Assembly: GCA_965242665.1 (NCBI GenBank)
Contig: OZ251484.1
Coordinates: 372,001-436,000, forward strand
DNA from: VXLM01 sp965242665
GTDB lineage: Bacteria; Chloroflexota; Dehalococcoidia; Lucifugimonadales; VXLM01
DNA length: 64,000 nucleotides
Reading direction: 5' to 3'
This document shows positions 1 to 8,551 of the stretch, piece after piece (the first letter of the stretch is position 1; each line of letters starts with the position of its first letter). The notes beneath the pieces are model-generated. The model was not told where the DNA came from. It worked only from the letters and a program-made list of their open reading frames with translations, and did no database searches. The position numbers and the translations under genes are program-made.

Positions 1-553
1 GCACGTCGGGGATACGGAATCCGCCGCCAATCTCTACCGCTTCACCCCGCGAGACGATGACTTCCTTGCCCCGAGCAATTGCCGCCAGCCCCAAGAGCAC
101 CGCAGCTGCGTTATTGTTCACGACCAAGGCAGACTCTGCGCCGGTCAGCTGGCAAAGCAGGTTGGACAAATGTGTCTGGCGCGATCCACGCCGCCCCGTT
201 TCGAGATCGAACTCCAGATCGCCATAGCCCTCGGATGCAGCGCGCATGGCCTCGATAGATTCCCCGCTTAGGGGGGCTCGACCGAGGTTCGTATGGAGAA
301 TCACGCCAGACGCGTTGATGACCGGCGACGGCCACGACCTCCACAGGGAGTCCGCCCGCCGCTCGACCGAGTCTATCAGTTCGTCCAAGCTCGGAGCCTC
401 GGCGCCTGCGCGAATCGTCTCTCTTGCGCGGTCGATCTCCGAGCGCGCCAGTGCGAGAACAGCGTCATACGCATACTCGTCGATGAGCCGCCGCAAGCGT
501 TCATCCGTCACCACCTCGTTGACGCTGGGAATATCCCGGAATCGGGTCGTCAT
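1..553 (-). CDS. selA: L-seryl-tRNA(Sec) selenium transferase, 5' part (runs off the window edge)
   Basis: SelA is a PLP enzyme that converts seryl-tRNA(Sec) to selenocysteyl-tRNA(Sec) with selenophosphate. I translated the reverse strand from the ATG at 553-551 and obtained 184 codons with the typical SelA N-terminal layout: an IPSVNEVV segment, a helical stretch, then WPSPVINASGVILHTNLGRAP, YGDLEFDLETGRRGSRQTH, LTGAESALVVNNNAAAVLL and VIVSRGEAVEIGGGFRIPDV. These are diagnostic for the family. The PLP-binding lysine lies further on, outside the window. The start is supported by an AAGGAGG ribosome site about seven bases upstream and a TATAAT box at 577-582 on the minus strand. It is divergent from the MFS gene. 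Its presence implies the organism makes selenoproteins; selB and selC would be outside the window. Confidence 0.93.
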   Translation of the reverse strand, partial: MTTRFRDIPSVNEVVTDERLRRLIDEYAYDAVLALARSEIDRARETIRAGAEAPSLDELIDSVERRADSLWRSWPSPVINASGVILHTNLGRAPLSGESIEAMRAASEGYGDLEFDLETGRRGSRQTHLSNLLCQLTGAESALVVNNNAAAVLLGLAAIARGKEVIVSRGEAVEIGGGFRIPDV

Positions 554-576
554 CGTATCCCCTCCTTGGGTTCTCA

Positions 577-582
577 ATTATA
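577..582 (-). promoter_or_regulatory. -10 box of the selA promoter
   Basis: Reading the minus strand, a perfect TATAAT lies 24 bases before the selA start codon, preceded by CAG. No convincing -35 hexamer is visible at 16-18 bases. Position relative to a strong ribosome site supports it. Confidence 0.5.
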
Positions 583-627
583 CTGGACGGCGCTCGGCAA
601 CGTTTCGCGTATTGTAGCAAGGTAACG

Positions 628-633
628 TATAAT
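628..633 (+). promoter_or_regulatory. -10 box upstream of the MFS gene
   Basis: A perfect TATAAT lies 36 bases before the MFS start codon. No clear -35 match is seen. The selA/MFS intergenic region (554-669) thus carries back-to-back -10 boxes about 45 bases apart and nothing else recognisable. Confidence 0.45.
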
Positions 634-669
634 GACAGAGCCTCCGCGGGAGTTGGCGGCAAACCATAC

Positions 670-1875
670 ATGAACCCTCACAAGATCGTCTCTGGCATCT
701 CTTCCGGCCGTGCATACATGGCTGCAGTCATCATGGTTGGTCACATGATGAAGCATCTATATGGCTCGGGTTTTCAGAAGTTGATCCTTCCTGAGATCAG
801 AAGCGAACTCAGTCTGAGTTTCTCTCGGTTTGGGCAGCTTCAGTCTGTTCAAGCTCTGGCTTGGTGGTTGGGGACTATGGCGGGCGGCTATCTTGGAGAC
901 CGATTCACTGGCATGACCGCGGTGTTCCTGGGGTTCACTCTCGTGTTCATCGGCGTTTCGCATTTCGTCATTGGATTCATTCCGAGCTTTTGGATCCTGC
1001 TGCCCGCGATGCTGCTGATTGGAGGCGCGCCTGCCCTGTTTCACCCATTCGCAATCGGCGAACTGTCTCGCAGGTTCGCGGATCGGCGTGGGTTCGCAAT
1101 ATCCTTACACGGCATCGGGGGCATGAGTGGAGAGGTACTCGGTCCGACCGTGGTCGCCTTTGTGTTGGCCTTCCTCATGTGGAGGGATGTGCTGAAGATC
1201 AGCCTCTTCCCTGCAATCACCGCAGCATTTGCCATCTGGCTAGTGCTTCGGACACTTCCACGCATGGAATCGCAGGTAACCTCGCGGAAGGAGTATCTCG
1301 TCTCAATGGGCGTGCTATTGAGCAATCCGATGCTCATGGTTCTGGTGTTATCCACGGCCATTCGCGGAATTGGAGAGAGCGCAGTAGAGAGCTTCCTCCC
1401 AGTGTATCTGAAGGATACCCTTGGATTCACGAACCGCGACATGGGGTTGGTTTTCTCCGGCGCGCAGGTAGTTGGATTGATCGCGCAACCGGTGATGGGG
1501 TTCGTCTCCGACCGCTTTGGGAGGAAGGTCGTTCTCTTGCCCTCGACGATCATAATCGGAGTCTTGTCATTGCTGCTCAGTGTAGCCGACCCTGTCGTTC
1601 AAGTAATGCTCATCATACTCGCCAAGGGGGCTTTCAGATTCTCTCTGCACCATGTCTTCATCGCGGCGGCGATCGATGCTTCCAAGGGCGAGGCGCAATC
1701 GACGGTCACCTCGTTCATGTACGGCGCGGGATTGCTGGGGATACTCTCTCCGACTGTAGCAGGGATGATATCCGACAGGTACGGCATCCACAGCGCTTTC
1801 GTGTTCGGAGGCGTCCTAACGCTCCTGGCCGCATTGGCGCTGCTCTACTATCGGCCTACGCGCCCGGACGCATGA
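670..1875 (+). CDS. Major facilitator superfamily transporter
   Basis: The 401-aa product is strongly hydrophobic, with about twelve predicted membrane spans, the usual MFS size. The loop after TM2 reads GGYLGDRFTG, and the repeat at the start of the second half reads GFVSDRFGRK; both match the MFS motif A pattern (G-x-x-x-D-R-x-G-R). A polar loop around ESQVTSRKEY separates the two six-helix halves. The substrate cannot be told from the sequence. The start used is the ATG at 670; a weak GGGAG lies about 15 bases upstream, and an internal Met (718) just before the first helix is an alternative. It is convergent with the M24 peptidase gene, only 14 bases between stops. Confidence 0.87.
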   Translation: MNPHKIVSGISSGRAYMAAVIMVGHMMKHLYGSGFQKLILPEIRSELSLSFSRFGQLQSVQALAWWLGTMAGGYLGDRFTGMTAVFLGFTLVFIGVSHFVIGFIPSFWILLPAMLLIGGAPALFHPFAIGELSRRFADRRGFAISLHGIGGMSGEVLGPTVVAFVLAFLMWRDVLKISLFPAITAAFAIWLVLRTLPRMESQVTSRKEYLVSMGVLLSNPMLMVLVLSTAIRGIGESAVESFLPVYLKDTLGFTNRDMGLVFSGAQVVGLIAQPVMGFVSDRFGRKVVLLPSTIIIGVLSLLLSVADPVVQVMLIILAKGAFRFSLHHVFIAAAIDASKGEAQSTVTSFMYGAGLLGILSPTVAGMISDRYGIHSAFVFGGVLTLLAALALLYYRPTRPDA

Positions 1876-1889
1876 TCGAGGGCAGAAGG

Positions 1890-3086
1890 TTAGGGGCCAA
1901 TCAACACAGGGGCGCGCTGTTGAGCCGTCGTGACCTCTGGTCCTCCGGGCGCAATGAAGACGTCTATCTCCGAGCGAACGCCGAACCGACCCGGCAAGTA
2001 GACACCGGGCTCAACTGACGTTGCGATCCCCGGCATCAGCCGCCGCGTGTCGTGTGTTTCCCAACTATCTAGGTTGACCGCGTTGCCGTGGACTTCCCGG
2101 CCGATGCTGTGTCCCAACCGATGGTTGAAGTGTTCCGCGTAGCCCGCCTCTGCAATATAATCCCGTGCGATCTTGTCAAGCTCCCACCCCTGCGGATACG
2201 TTCGTCCGCTGGACGCCGCAATCGCAGCCACGGCGGTATCGCGGGCGCCAACGACCACATCGAACACGCGCTGATATTCGGACGGCACCGACTCTCCTAC
2301 GTACCCGGTCCAGGTGATGTCCGCAAACATGCTGTCTGCACCCGACACCTTCGCCCACAGGTCGATCAACACCCAGTCGCCGCGGCGTATGACGAAGGAA
2401 TTGGCTGGAGTCGGTTCGAAGTGCGGGTCTGCGCTATGTTCGTTGGCCGCAACGACGGGCCCGTCCTCGGTTTCCAGGCCCTCCTCTAGGAATCTGGCGC
2501 GAATGAAATCTGCCGCTTGGCGCTCCGTTGGTTCATGTTCCAGCCGCTCTCCGATGAACTCGAACGCTTCTCGAACAATGGCGTCCAGCTTCATGGCAGC
2601 GACTCGGTGCGACTGCAATTCATCGTCAGTCCATCGCTGCGTGGCATACTGGACGGTATCTGCTGACGACACGACATCGACGCCGAGTCCTCGAACCATC
2701 TCTAGCGTTCCCGCGTCGACCTTCGACACGCGAGGCAAAACGCCGTCTGGAGAGTACTCCATGGCAACTGTCCGCGAGCCGCGCAACAGATTGGCGAGGC
2801 AATTCACCATCTGCGGACGGCTCACCCACACTTTGGTCTCGACGCGCACCTCCTGGAATCGACCAAGGTCGACGTATGACGCCAGCAAAGTCGGCGCTCC
2901 GTCGACCGGCACCCACAACCAGCATGGACGAGTAACATTCGGTATCCGGCCGAGCGTGTCGGAGAAGATTGGATTCATGCCGCGGTAGTCGTACAGAAGC
3001 CAACCGTCGACGTTTTCGGACCGCAGGTGCTCACGGGCGTCGTGGAATATCGTTTCGATGGTTCGTGCGCTTTGCAATGGTGTCAC
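1890..3086 (-). CDS. M24 family metallopeptidase (Xaa-Pro aminopeptidase-like)
   Basis: A 398-aa protein with the two-domain creatinase/prolidase architecture: an N-terminal domain (about 1-150) and a C-terminal pita-bread catalytic domain. The five metal ligands of family M24 can all be placed: D242 (IDLWAK), D256 (FADITWT), H326 (LGHSIGREVHG), E359 (SVEPGVY) and E373 (RSEIDV). It is therefore likely an active dinuclear-metal peptidase cleaving X-Pro or a related amide bond; cytoplasmic, with no signal peptide. The start codon is GTG (3086-3084) with only a weak upstream ribosome site, so the exact N-terminus is uncertain. It lies divergent to the acyl-CoA synthetase gene and close to other peptide and amide hydrolases (amidase, S9 peptidase, acetamidase), which suggests use of peptides and amides as nutrients. 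Confidence 0.88.
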   Translation of the reverse strand: MTPLQSARTIETIFHDAREHLRSENVDGWLLYDYRGMNPIFSDTLGRIPNVTRPCWLWVPVDGAPTLLASYVDLGRFQEVRVETKVWVSRPQMVNCLANLLRGSRTVAMEYSPDGVLPRVSKVDAGTLEMVRGLGVDVVSSADTVQYATQRWTDDELQSHRVAAMKLDAIVREAFEFIGERLEHEPTERQAADFIRARFLEEGLETEDGPVVAANEHSADPHFEPTPANSFVIRRGDWVLIDLWAKVSGADSMFADITWTGYVGESVPSEYQRVFDVVVGARDTAVAAIAASSGRTYPQGWELDKIARDYIAEAGYAEHFNHRLGHSIGREVHGNAVNLDSWETHDTRRLMPGIATSVEPGVYLPGRFGVRSEIDVFIAPGGPEVTTAQQRAPVLIGP

Positions 3087-3264
3087 AGCCTATTACGAAA
3101 CCGAGGATGGGGCCCCGAACTCGGCAGGATTCCGAACCTCCCGCCAAGGCAGCCGAACAGATCCGACGAACAAGGATTGCATATCATCCCAACTCCATTG
3201 GGGTTGCTGAAAGGGGGCCGCAGAAGCCAACTGATTATATATCCTAAAACCATCCGGGAGTTGA

Positions 3265-3270
3265 TACAAT
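3265..3270 (+). promoter_or_regulatory. Possible extended -10 box for the acyl-CoA synthetase operon
   Basis: TTGATACAAT contains a TG-n-TACAAT extended -10, 32 bases before the start codon chosen for the acyl-CoA synthetase. No good -35 is evident. The region 3087-3302 contains no other recognisable feature. Confidence 0.35.
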
Positions 3271-3302
3271 GCGTCCATAATACTGCAACCGGATCGAGAG
3301 AG

Positions 3303-4856
3303 ATGACGATCCCCATCATCAAGCGCGCCGAATCGTTCTCCGGACGACGCGCAGTCGTGTCGGCAGAGGGTGCATTCACGTATGCAGACCTGCTGTCCGC
3401 GTCCGAGTGTGCAGCATCTGCGCTGCTGAACGGCGCGGACGATCTAAGCGGCGCGCGGGTCGTGTTTCTGGCGCCTGGAGGGTTCCATCATCTGGCCGTG
3501 CAGTGGGGCATCTGGCAGTCCGGCGGTATTGCGGTTCCATTGGCGCTGTCGGAAACCGAGCGCGAGATCCGCTACAAGATCGAAGACAGCGAGCCGGACG
3601 TTCTAATCGCCCCCCCCGACTACGCAGACACGCTTCGACCACTCGCTCAGGAGCGGCGCATTCGGTTCATGACGACGGAAGAGTCCATGCGCGCTGACCG
3701 CGGAGAGCGCCTGCCGGACGTTTCGTCCGACCGTCCGGCGATGATTCTCTACACCAGCGGCACGACGTCCGATCCAAAGGGCGTAGTCATTACCCACCGG
3801 AATATCGAGGCGCAGGTCATTTCCCTCGTAGAGGCGTGGGGCTGGTCATCAAGCGACTACATTCTCAACCACTTGCCGCTCCATCACGTGCATGGGATCG
3901 TAAACGCCATGTCATGCGCCCTTTGGGTTGGCGCAGTATGTGAACTCGTTCCCCGATTCGACGCCGACCGCGTGTGGTCTCGCTTCATCGAAGGCGGAGT
4001 AACGCTGTATATGGCAGTCCCAACGGTGTACAAGTCCCTCATCGCCGCGTGGGAGTCCTACCCGAGCGAGAGGCGCAACGCGGGTTCGGACGCCTGTGCA
4101 AACTTGCGCTTGATGGTATCTGGATCGGACGCTTTGCCGGTCGACACATTCGAGCGATGGGAAGACGTATCAGGCGGCCATCGACTGCTCGAACGATACG
4201 GAATGACGGAAGTCGGCATGGCGTTGTCGAACCCATTGCACGGCGACCGTCTGCCCGGCCACGTCGGCGAGCCGCTGCCAAACGTACAGGTGCGTCTGGC
4301 CGCACTCGACCTCGCGGCCTTCGAGGCGACGGGCGAACGTCGCTATGAACGCGCGGGCGTCGATCCGGACGCGCCGGGCGAGTTGCAGGTAAGAGGTCCG
4401 GGAGTCTTTCGCAACTACTGGCGCAAGCCTGAGGCCACCCGCGACGCATTCACCGAGGACGGCTGGTTCTGCACGGGTGACATCGCATCGGCGAACCGAG
4501 ACGGCGTGTTCCACATCTGGGGGCGTGCATCGCAAGACTTGATCATCTCCGGAGGGGAGAATGTCTCCGCCCTCGAGGTTCAGAGGGAGCTGTCGATGCA
4601 CCCGGAGATAGGCGAATGCGCCGTAGTAGGCGTAAAGGACGCCTTTTGGGGCAGTGCAGTCTCTGCGGCCATCGTCCCGCAAAGAGGAAGCAGATTGGAC
4701 AAGGACGCACTCCGTCAGTGGGCAAAGGGGCGACTCGCTCCATACAAAGTGCCGCAGCGAGTGGTCGTCGTAAGCGAGTTGCCTCGGAACGCCATGGGCA
4801 AGGTCGTCAAGCCTGAGATTCGCGCCTTATTCGAGAACCAGAAAAACGAACGATGA
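3303..4856 (+). CDS. AMP-forming acyl-CoA synthetase, malonyl-CoA synthetase (MatB/ACSF3)-like
   Basis: A 517-aa member of the adenylate-forming superfamily. The nucleotide-binding P-loop is at about 148-166 (ILYTSGTTSDPKG). The A5 region reads LLERYGMTEVGMALSNPL followed by PGHVGEPLPNVQV, which is characteristic of the MatB/ACSF3 malonate or methylmalonate-CoA ligases rather than long-chain ligases. The hinge is GDIASANRDG and the C-terminal catalytic lysine is K500 (NAMGKVVK). The reading frame is open upstream to 3027, but the ATG at 3303 gives the natural family N-terminus; the upstream extension has no similarity to the family. Predicted reaction: dicarboxylate + ATP + CoA to acyl-CoA. 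It is first in a run of plus-strand genes ending with thrC. Confidence 0.85.
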   Translation: MTIPIIKRAESFSGRRAVVSAEGAFTYADLLSASECAASALLNGADDLSGARVVFLAPGGFHHLAVQWGIWQSGGIAVPLALSETEREIRYKIEDSEPDVLIAPPDYADTLRPLAQERRIRFMTTEESMRADRGERLPDVSSDRPAMILYTSGTTSDPKGVVITHRNIEAQVISLVEAWGWSSSDYILNHLPLHHVHGIVNAMSCALWVGAVCELVPRFDADRVWSRFIEGGVTLYMAVPTVYKSLIAAWESYPSERRNAGSDACANLRLMVSGSDALPVDTFERWEDVSGGHRLLERYGMTEVGMALSNPLHGDRLPGHVGEPLPNVQVRLAALDLAAFEATGERRYERAGVDPDAPGELQVRGPGVFRNYWRKPEATRDAFTEDGWFCTGDIASANRDGVFHIWGRASQDLIISGGENVSALEVQRELSMHPEIGECAVVGVKDAFWGSAVSAAIVPQRGSRLDKDALRQWAKGRLAPYKVPQRVVVVSELPRNAMGKVVKPEIRALFENQKNER

Positions 4857-4918
4857 GATCGGCGTTGCAATCACTCAATTCAAGCGCGTCGAAGAGCATT
4901 CATCCAAAGGGAGCCCTT

Positions 4919-5134
4919 ATGAACACCACCGAAATCGACGAGGTCGAGATCGATCTTCGGCTGTCCATGCTGAAGCATTGGTACGGAGGCCGGTTGACAG
5001 ATGAACAGTGGGAGGGAGTGCGAGAGGGGATCCGTGAGGAACTCATCGAGGTGTCGAAAGCCATTCGGGCGGTCGAACTGGGATACACCGATGAACCTCT
5101 CCCGCTCTTCGCGCCGTACCGCGGCGAGGACTGA
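4919..5134 (+). CDS. Small acidic protein of unknown function preceding the amidase
   Basis: A 71-aa protein that I do not recognise. The start ATG at 4919 has a good AGGGAG site six bases upstream; the longer open frame from 4853 lacks one. The product is acidic and helical, with a central HWYGGRLTDEQWEGVREG segment. It ends three bases before the amidase start (TGA-CCG-ATG), so the two are surely translated together. The arrangement resembles small helical partners of amidases (GatC-like in size), but no GatC signature is seen, so an accessory role is only inferred. Confidence 0.7.
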   Translation: MNTTEIDEVEIDLRLSMLKHWYGGRLTDEQWEGVREGIREELIEVSKAIRAVELGYTDEPLPLFAPYRGED

Positions 5135-5137
5135 CCG

Positions 5138-6547
5138 ATGAATCCGTCCGATGTCGTCTTCAAGCCGATACGCCGTTTAGCGCAAATGGTGCGCACGCGG
5201 CAGGTTTCACCCATCGAACTCGCGGAAACGTTCCTCGAACGGTTGGAGACGATCGGCCCGCGGTACAACGCGCTCGTTACGCTAACGCCCGATCTCGCGA
5301 TGGAGCAGGCTCGACGGGCCGAACGCGAGGCGGCATCCGGACGCTACAGAGGCCCCCTACACGGAATACCATACGGCCTCAAGGATCTATTCGCTACTGC
5401 GGGTATCCCTACTTCTTGGGGGGCCGCGCCGTTCAAGCGCCAAGTGTTCTCCTATGACTCCACGGTGGCGCGAAAGCTCGACGCGGCAGGAGCGGTGCTT
5501 GTCGGCAAGTTGGCATTGGTCGAACTCGCCGGCGGTATTCGCTACAAGCAGCCGAACGCAACCTTCACCGGACCTGGCATCAATCCATGGGGTGAAAAGA
5601 CTTGGGCAGGAGGCTCATCGAGCGGTTCCGCATCCGCGGTCAGCGCCGGACTCGTCCCCTTCGCCATTGGGAGCGAGACGTGGGGATCGATCATACTGCC
5701 GTCAGCCAACTGCGGAATCGCCGGACTTCGACCAACATATGGTCGAGTAAGCCGGTTCGGGGGAATGCCGCTCTCATGGACTCTGGACAAGCCCGGTCCG
5801 ATGTGCCTTACTGCGGACGACTGCGGACTCGTAGTGGAGTCGATATCCGGCCATGACCCCAACGACCTCTCGACGACCAAACGCCCCTTCTCATACCAAC
5901 CGATGGACCGCGGGCGCCGATTCCATCTCGCGGTTCCAAAGGATGCGGTGGATGACGTCGACAGTTCGGTTCGAGAAAACTTCTACTTGGCCCTTGCCGA
6001 TCTGGAGAAGGTCGCAATCATAGAGGAAGTAAACCTACCCGACTACCCCTATGGAGCGGTTACGACCGCTATCTTCATGGGAGAATCTGCTACCATATTC
6101 TCCGAATTCATGGAGGAGGGACGGGCGGCAGAACTGACCGCGCCGGAAGACCGGTACGGCATCTACGCCCGAAGCGCTGCGTTGGCATCCGACTACCTTC
6201 GCGCCATGCGGATAAGGAAGATGATAGCTCGCGACATCGACAGGATGCTCGCGGGATACGATGCCTTGGTAACCCCGTCTCGCCCGACGGCCGCGACGCC
6301 ACTCGACCTCGATCGAGTAAAGAGCTTCAAGGAGCGTTCTCGAGACACGGTGGGAGCCATGGGAAACTGCATTGGATTGCCTGCCGTGACAGTACCATCA
6401 GGCTTCTCATCTGACGGCCTACCGACCGGCATCCAGTTCACTGGGCGAGCATACGATGAGAACGCCATCTTGGCCGCCGCAGCCGCGTATCAGTCTATGA
6501 CGGAGTGGCACGAGCGCCATCCGTTTGAAACGATTCCAAAACCATAG
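5138..6547 (+). CDS. Amidase (amidase signature family)
   Basis: A 469-aa amidase-signature enzyme. The Ser-cisSer-Lys triad can be assigned: K82 (GIPYGLKDLFAT), S160 in the Gly/Ser-rich loop (WAGGSSSGSASA) and nucleophile S184 (GSETWGSIILPSA). The usual G-G-S-I-R becomes W-G-S-I-I, a substitution seen in amidases that are not GatA, so the substrate is probably a small-molecule or peptide amide, not Glu-tRNA(Gln). No signal peptide is seen; cytoplasmic. It is coupled to the upstream 71-aa gene and followed after eight bases by the S9 peptidase, suggesting a shared amide or peptide catabolic role. Confidence 0.87.
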   Translation: MNPSDVVFKPIRRLAQMVRTRQVSPIELAETFLERLETIGPRYNALVTLTPDLAMEQARRAEREAASGRYRGPLHGIPYGLKDLFATAGIPTSWGAAPFKRQVFSYDSTVARKLDAAGAVLVGKLALVELAGGIRYKQPNATFTGPGINPWGEKTWAGGSSSGSASAVSAGLVPFAIGSETWGSIILPSANCGIAGLRPTYGRVSRFGGMPLSWTLDKPGPMCLTADDCGLVVESISGHDPNDLSTTKRPFSYQPMDRGRRFHLAVPKDAVDDVDSSVRENFYLALADLEKVAIIEEVNLPDYPYGAVTTAIFMGESATIFSEFMEEGRAAELTAPEDRYGIYARSAALASDYLRAMRIRKMIARDIDRMLAGYDALVTPSRPTAATPLDLDRVKSFKERSRDTVGAMGNCIGLPAVTVPSGFSSDGLPTGIQFTGRAYDENAILAAAAAYQSMTEWHERHPFETIPKP

Positions 6548-6555
6548 GACACGTC

Positions 6556-8487
6556 ATGCCTCCACTCGTCAATCCTGAATACATCCTCGACCTCTCCACT
6601 CCTTCTGCGCCCCGCCTATCGCGTGACGGTTCGATCCTGGTTTTCATCAAGACTACGATAAACCGTGAGACGATGGAGAGGGAGTCGCGGATCATGGTCT
6701 CACGATGGCCCTTCGACGAGCTATCGCCGCTCACAGACGGCCCGTCTGACTCTGCGCCGGCAATCAGCGGCGCGCAGGCCGCATTCCTCCGTCCAAACGA
6801 CCGAGGAGAAAAGCAGGTGTGGACAGTGCCGCTGACGGGCGGTGAACCGCGACAAATAGGGAACTTTGCGGCCGGAGTCGAGGATCTGGCATGGTCGCCC
6901 ACCGGTACGCATCTCGCGGTCGTCTCCACCGTCTACCCCGACGACATTCGCGCAGACGATGAATCCGACTTCCCCCGTGCCCGCGTCGTCCGGCGCATCA
7001 GGTACCGCCACGACTCACGAGGATATACAGGCGATTCCTTCCGACACATCTTCATCTTGGACGCGGAGTCCGGACACGCGCGGCAGTTGACCAATGGAGA
7101 GGGCGACAACTGGGCTCCTACTTGGTCGCCGTCCGGCGAGTCGATAGCGTTCATCTCGGACGACATCGAGGGGAGGGACTTCACGACGCATACGCAGGTG
7201 AGGGTTGCTGCATTGAACCGGTCGGAAGCCGTGTCCTGGTCCGAGGGTCTCCCATACGCCTGGGCAGTTGCTTGGTCGCCGGAAGGCCAATCCCTCGCAG
7301 CTATCGGATGCCGCGACCCTGAGATGTGGGACCCTCGCTCTGCGTGGCTCTACGTCCTCAATGCGGGAGAACGCCCGATTCAGATCACGGACGGGCAGTA
7401 TACTCCAGTTCCAGAGTGTGGACTGGCCTGGACTCGGGAACGTGGAATCGTATTTGCGGGGGCGCGCCGCGGGGAGTATTACGTGTGCGCGATCCAGCCG
7501 GACGGCAGTGGCTTCACCCAGGTTACGAGCGGCCGCGTGCAGTACGACGCCCTTGCGTTGGACGAGCGCGCGGTTCGAGCGGTCGCGCAAGTAGAGTCGC
7601 CGCAGCACCCGGCGGAGCTGGCGCATGTCGACCTAGATACCGGCGCCCAAGAAGCGATCACGTCATTTTCTTCCGCATACCTCGCCTCTCACCCGCCTGC
7701 GCGGATGGAAAAGTTCACGGTCGCCCGCGGCGGCGTCGAGATCGAGTCGAGGTTGTGGTTCCCTCATGACTTCGTCGAATCGAAGCAATATCCGATGGTA
7801 TTGGACATCCACGGCGGGCCAAATGGGCGGTTCTCGGATCGGTTCGATCCGGTACACCAGATTCTCACGGCCAACGGATACATCGTACTGGCAGTCAACT
7901 CGCGTGGATCCTCATCGTACGGCGCAGAGTTTACCAAGTCGGTGCTCGGAGATTGGGGCGGTGAAGACTATTTGGACATCCTTGCGTCGGTCGACCACGC
8001 AGCGGCTCGGCCGTATGTGGACGAAGACCGCATGGCCGTACACGGATTCAGCTACGGCGGCTTCATGAGCGGCTGGATCGTCGGCCACGATCACCGATTC
8101 AAGGCGGCGGTCGTCGGCGCAATGTGTTCAAATCTGCAAAGCATGTACGGCACATCGGACATCGGGGTCAGTTTCGGGGAAATCAACTGGGGCGGCCCAC
8201 ACTCTGCCGCGCGGGACAAGTATCTCCATCACTCCCCCATCACCTACGCGGCGAACGTTGAAACTCCGGTACTCCTGCTGCACGGCGAGGACGACCTCCG
8301 ATGTCCGATCGAGCAGAGCGAGCAGTACTTCGTCGCGCTCAAGCGGCTGGGCAAGACAGTGGAGTTCGTGAGGTTTCCCAACTCCACTCACCGCTTCCGA
8401 GCGATCGGCCACCCGAAACTCATCATCGAGTACTACGAACGGATGCTCGATTGGCTGGAGCGGCACGTGGGGGTCGGCCCTGCGTGA
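6556..8487 (+). CDS. S9 family serine peptidase (acylaminoacyl-peptidase/prolyl oligopeptidase type)
   Basis: A 643-aa cytoplasmic serine peptidase. The N-terminal half (about 1-370) has TolB/WD40-like beta-propeller repeats with recurring WSP and SPDG-like motifs (LAWSPTGTHLAVVS, PTWSPSGESIAFIS, VAWSPEGQSLAAIG). The C-terminal half is an alpha/beta hydrolase: HGGPNGRF oxyanion strand, nucleophile S499 in GFSYGGFMS, acid D580 (HGEDDLRCP) and base H612 (NSTHRF). All catalytic residues are present. The propeller restricts access to short peptides. It sits between the amidase and the ABC-F gene in one orientation. Confidence 0.92.
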   Translation: MPPLVNPEYILDLSTPSAPRLSRDGSILVFIKTTINRETMERESRIMVSRWPFDELSPLTDGPSDSAPAISGAQAAFLRPNDRGEKQVWTVPLTGGEPRQIGNFAAGVEDLAWSPTGTHLAVVSTVYPDDIRADDESDFPRARVVRRIRYRHDSRGYTGDSFRHIFILDAESGHARQLTNGEGDNWAPTWSPSGESIAFISDDIEGRDFTTHTQVRVAALNRSEAVSWSEGLPYAWAVAWSPEGQSLAAIGCRDPEMWDPRSAWLYVLNAGERPIQITDGQYTPVPECGLAWTRERGIVFAGARRGEYYVCAIQPDGSGFTQVTSGRVQYDALALDERAVRAVAQVESPQHPAELAHVDLDTGAQEAITSFSSAYLASHPPARMEKFTVARGGVEIESRLWFPHDFVESKQYPMVLDIHGGPNGRFSDRFDPVHQILTANGYIVLAVNSRGSSSYGAEFTKSVLGDWGGEDYLDILASVDHAAARPYVDEDRMAVHGFSYGGFMSGWIVGHDHRFKAAVVGAMCSNLQSMYGTSDIGVSFGEINWGGPHSAARDKYLHHSPITYAANVETPVLLLHGEDDLRCPIEQSEQYFVALKRLGKTVEFVRFPNSTHRFRAIGHPKLIIEYYERMLDWLERHVGVGPA

Positions 8488-8551
8488 ACTGATCGGCTCC
8501 CGCTCCACCATCCCGCGATGTGCTCCCCATTCACATGCTCGTTGACACACC

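Noticed and set aside
3027..3302. N-terminal extension of the acyl-CoA synthetase frame to 3027
   Set aside because: The extension overlaps the start of the divergent M24 gene and has no family similarity; the ATG at 3303 gives the normal family length.
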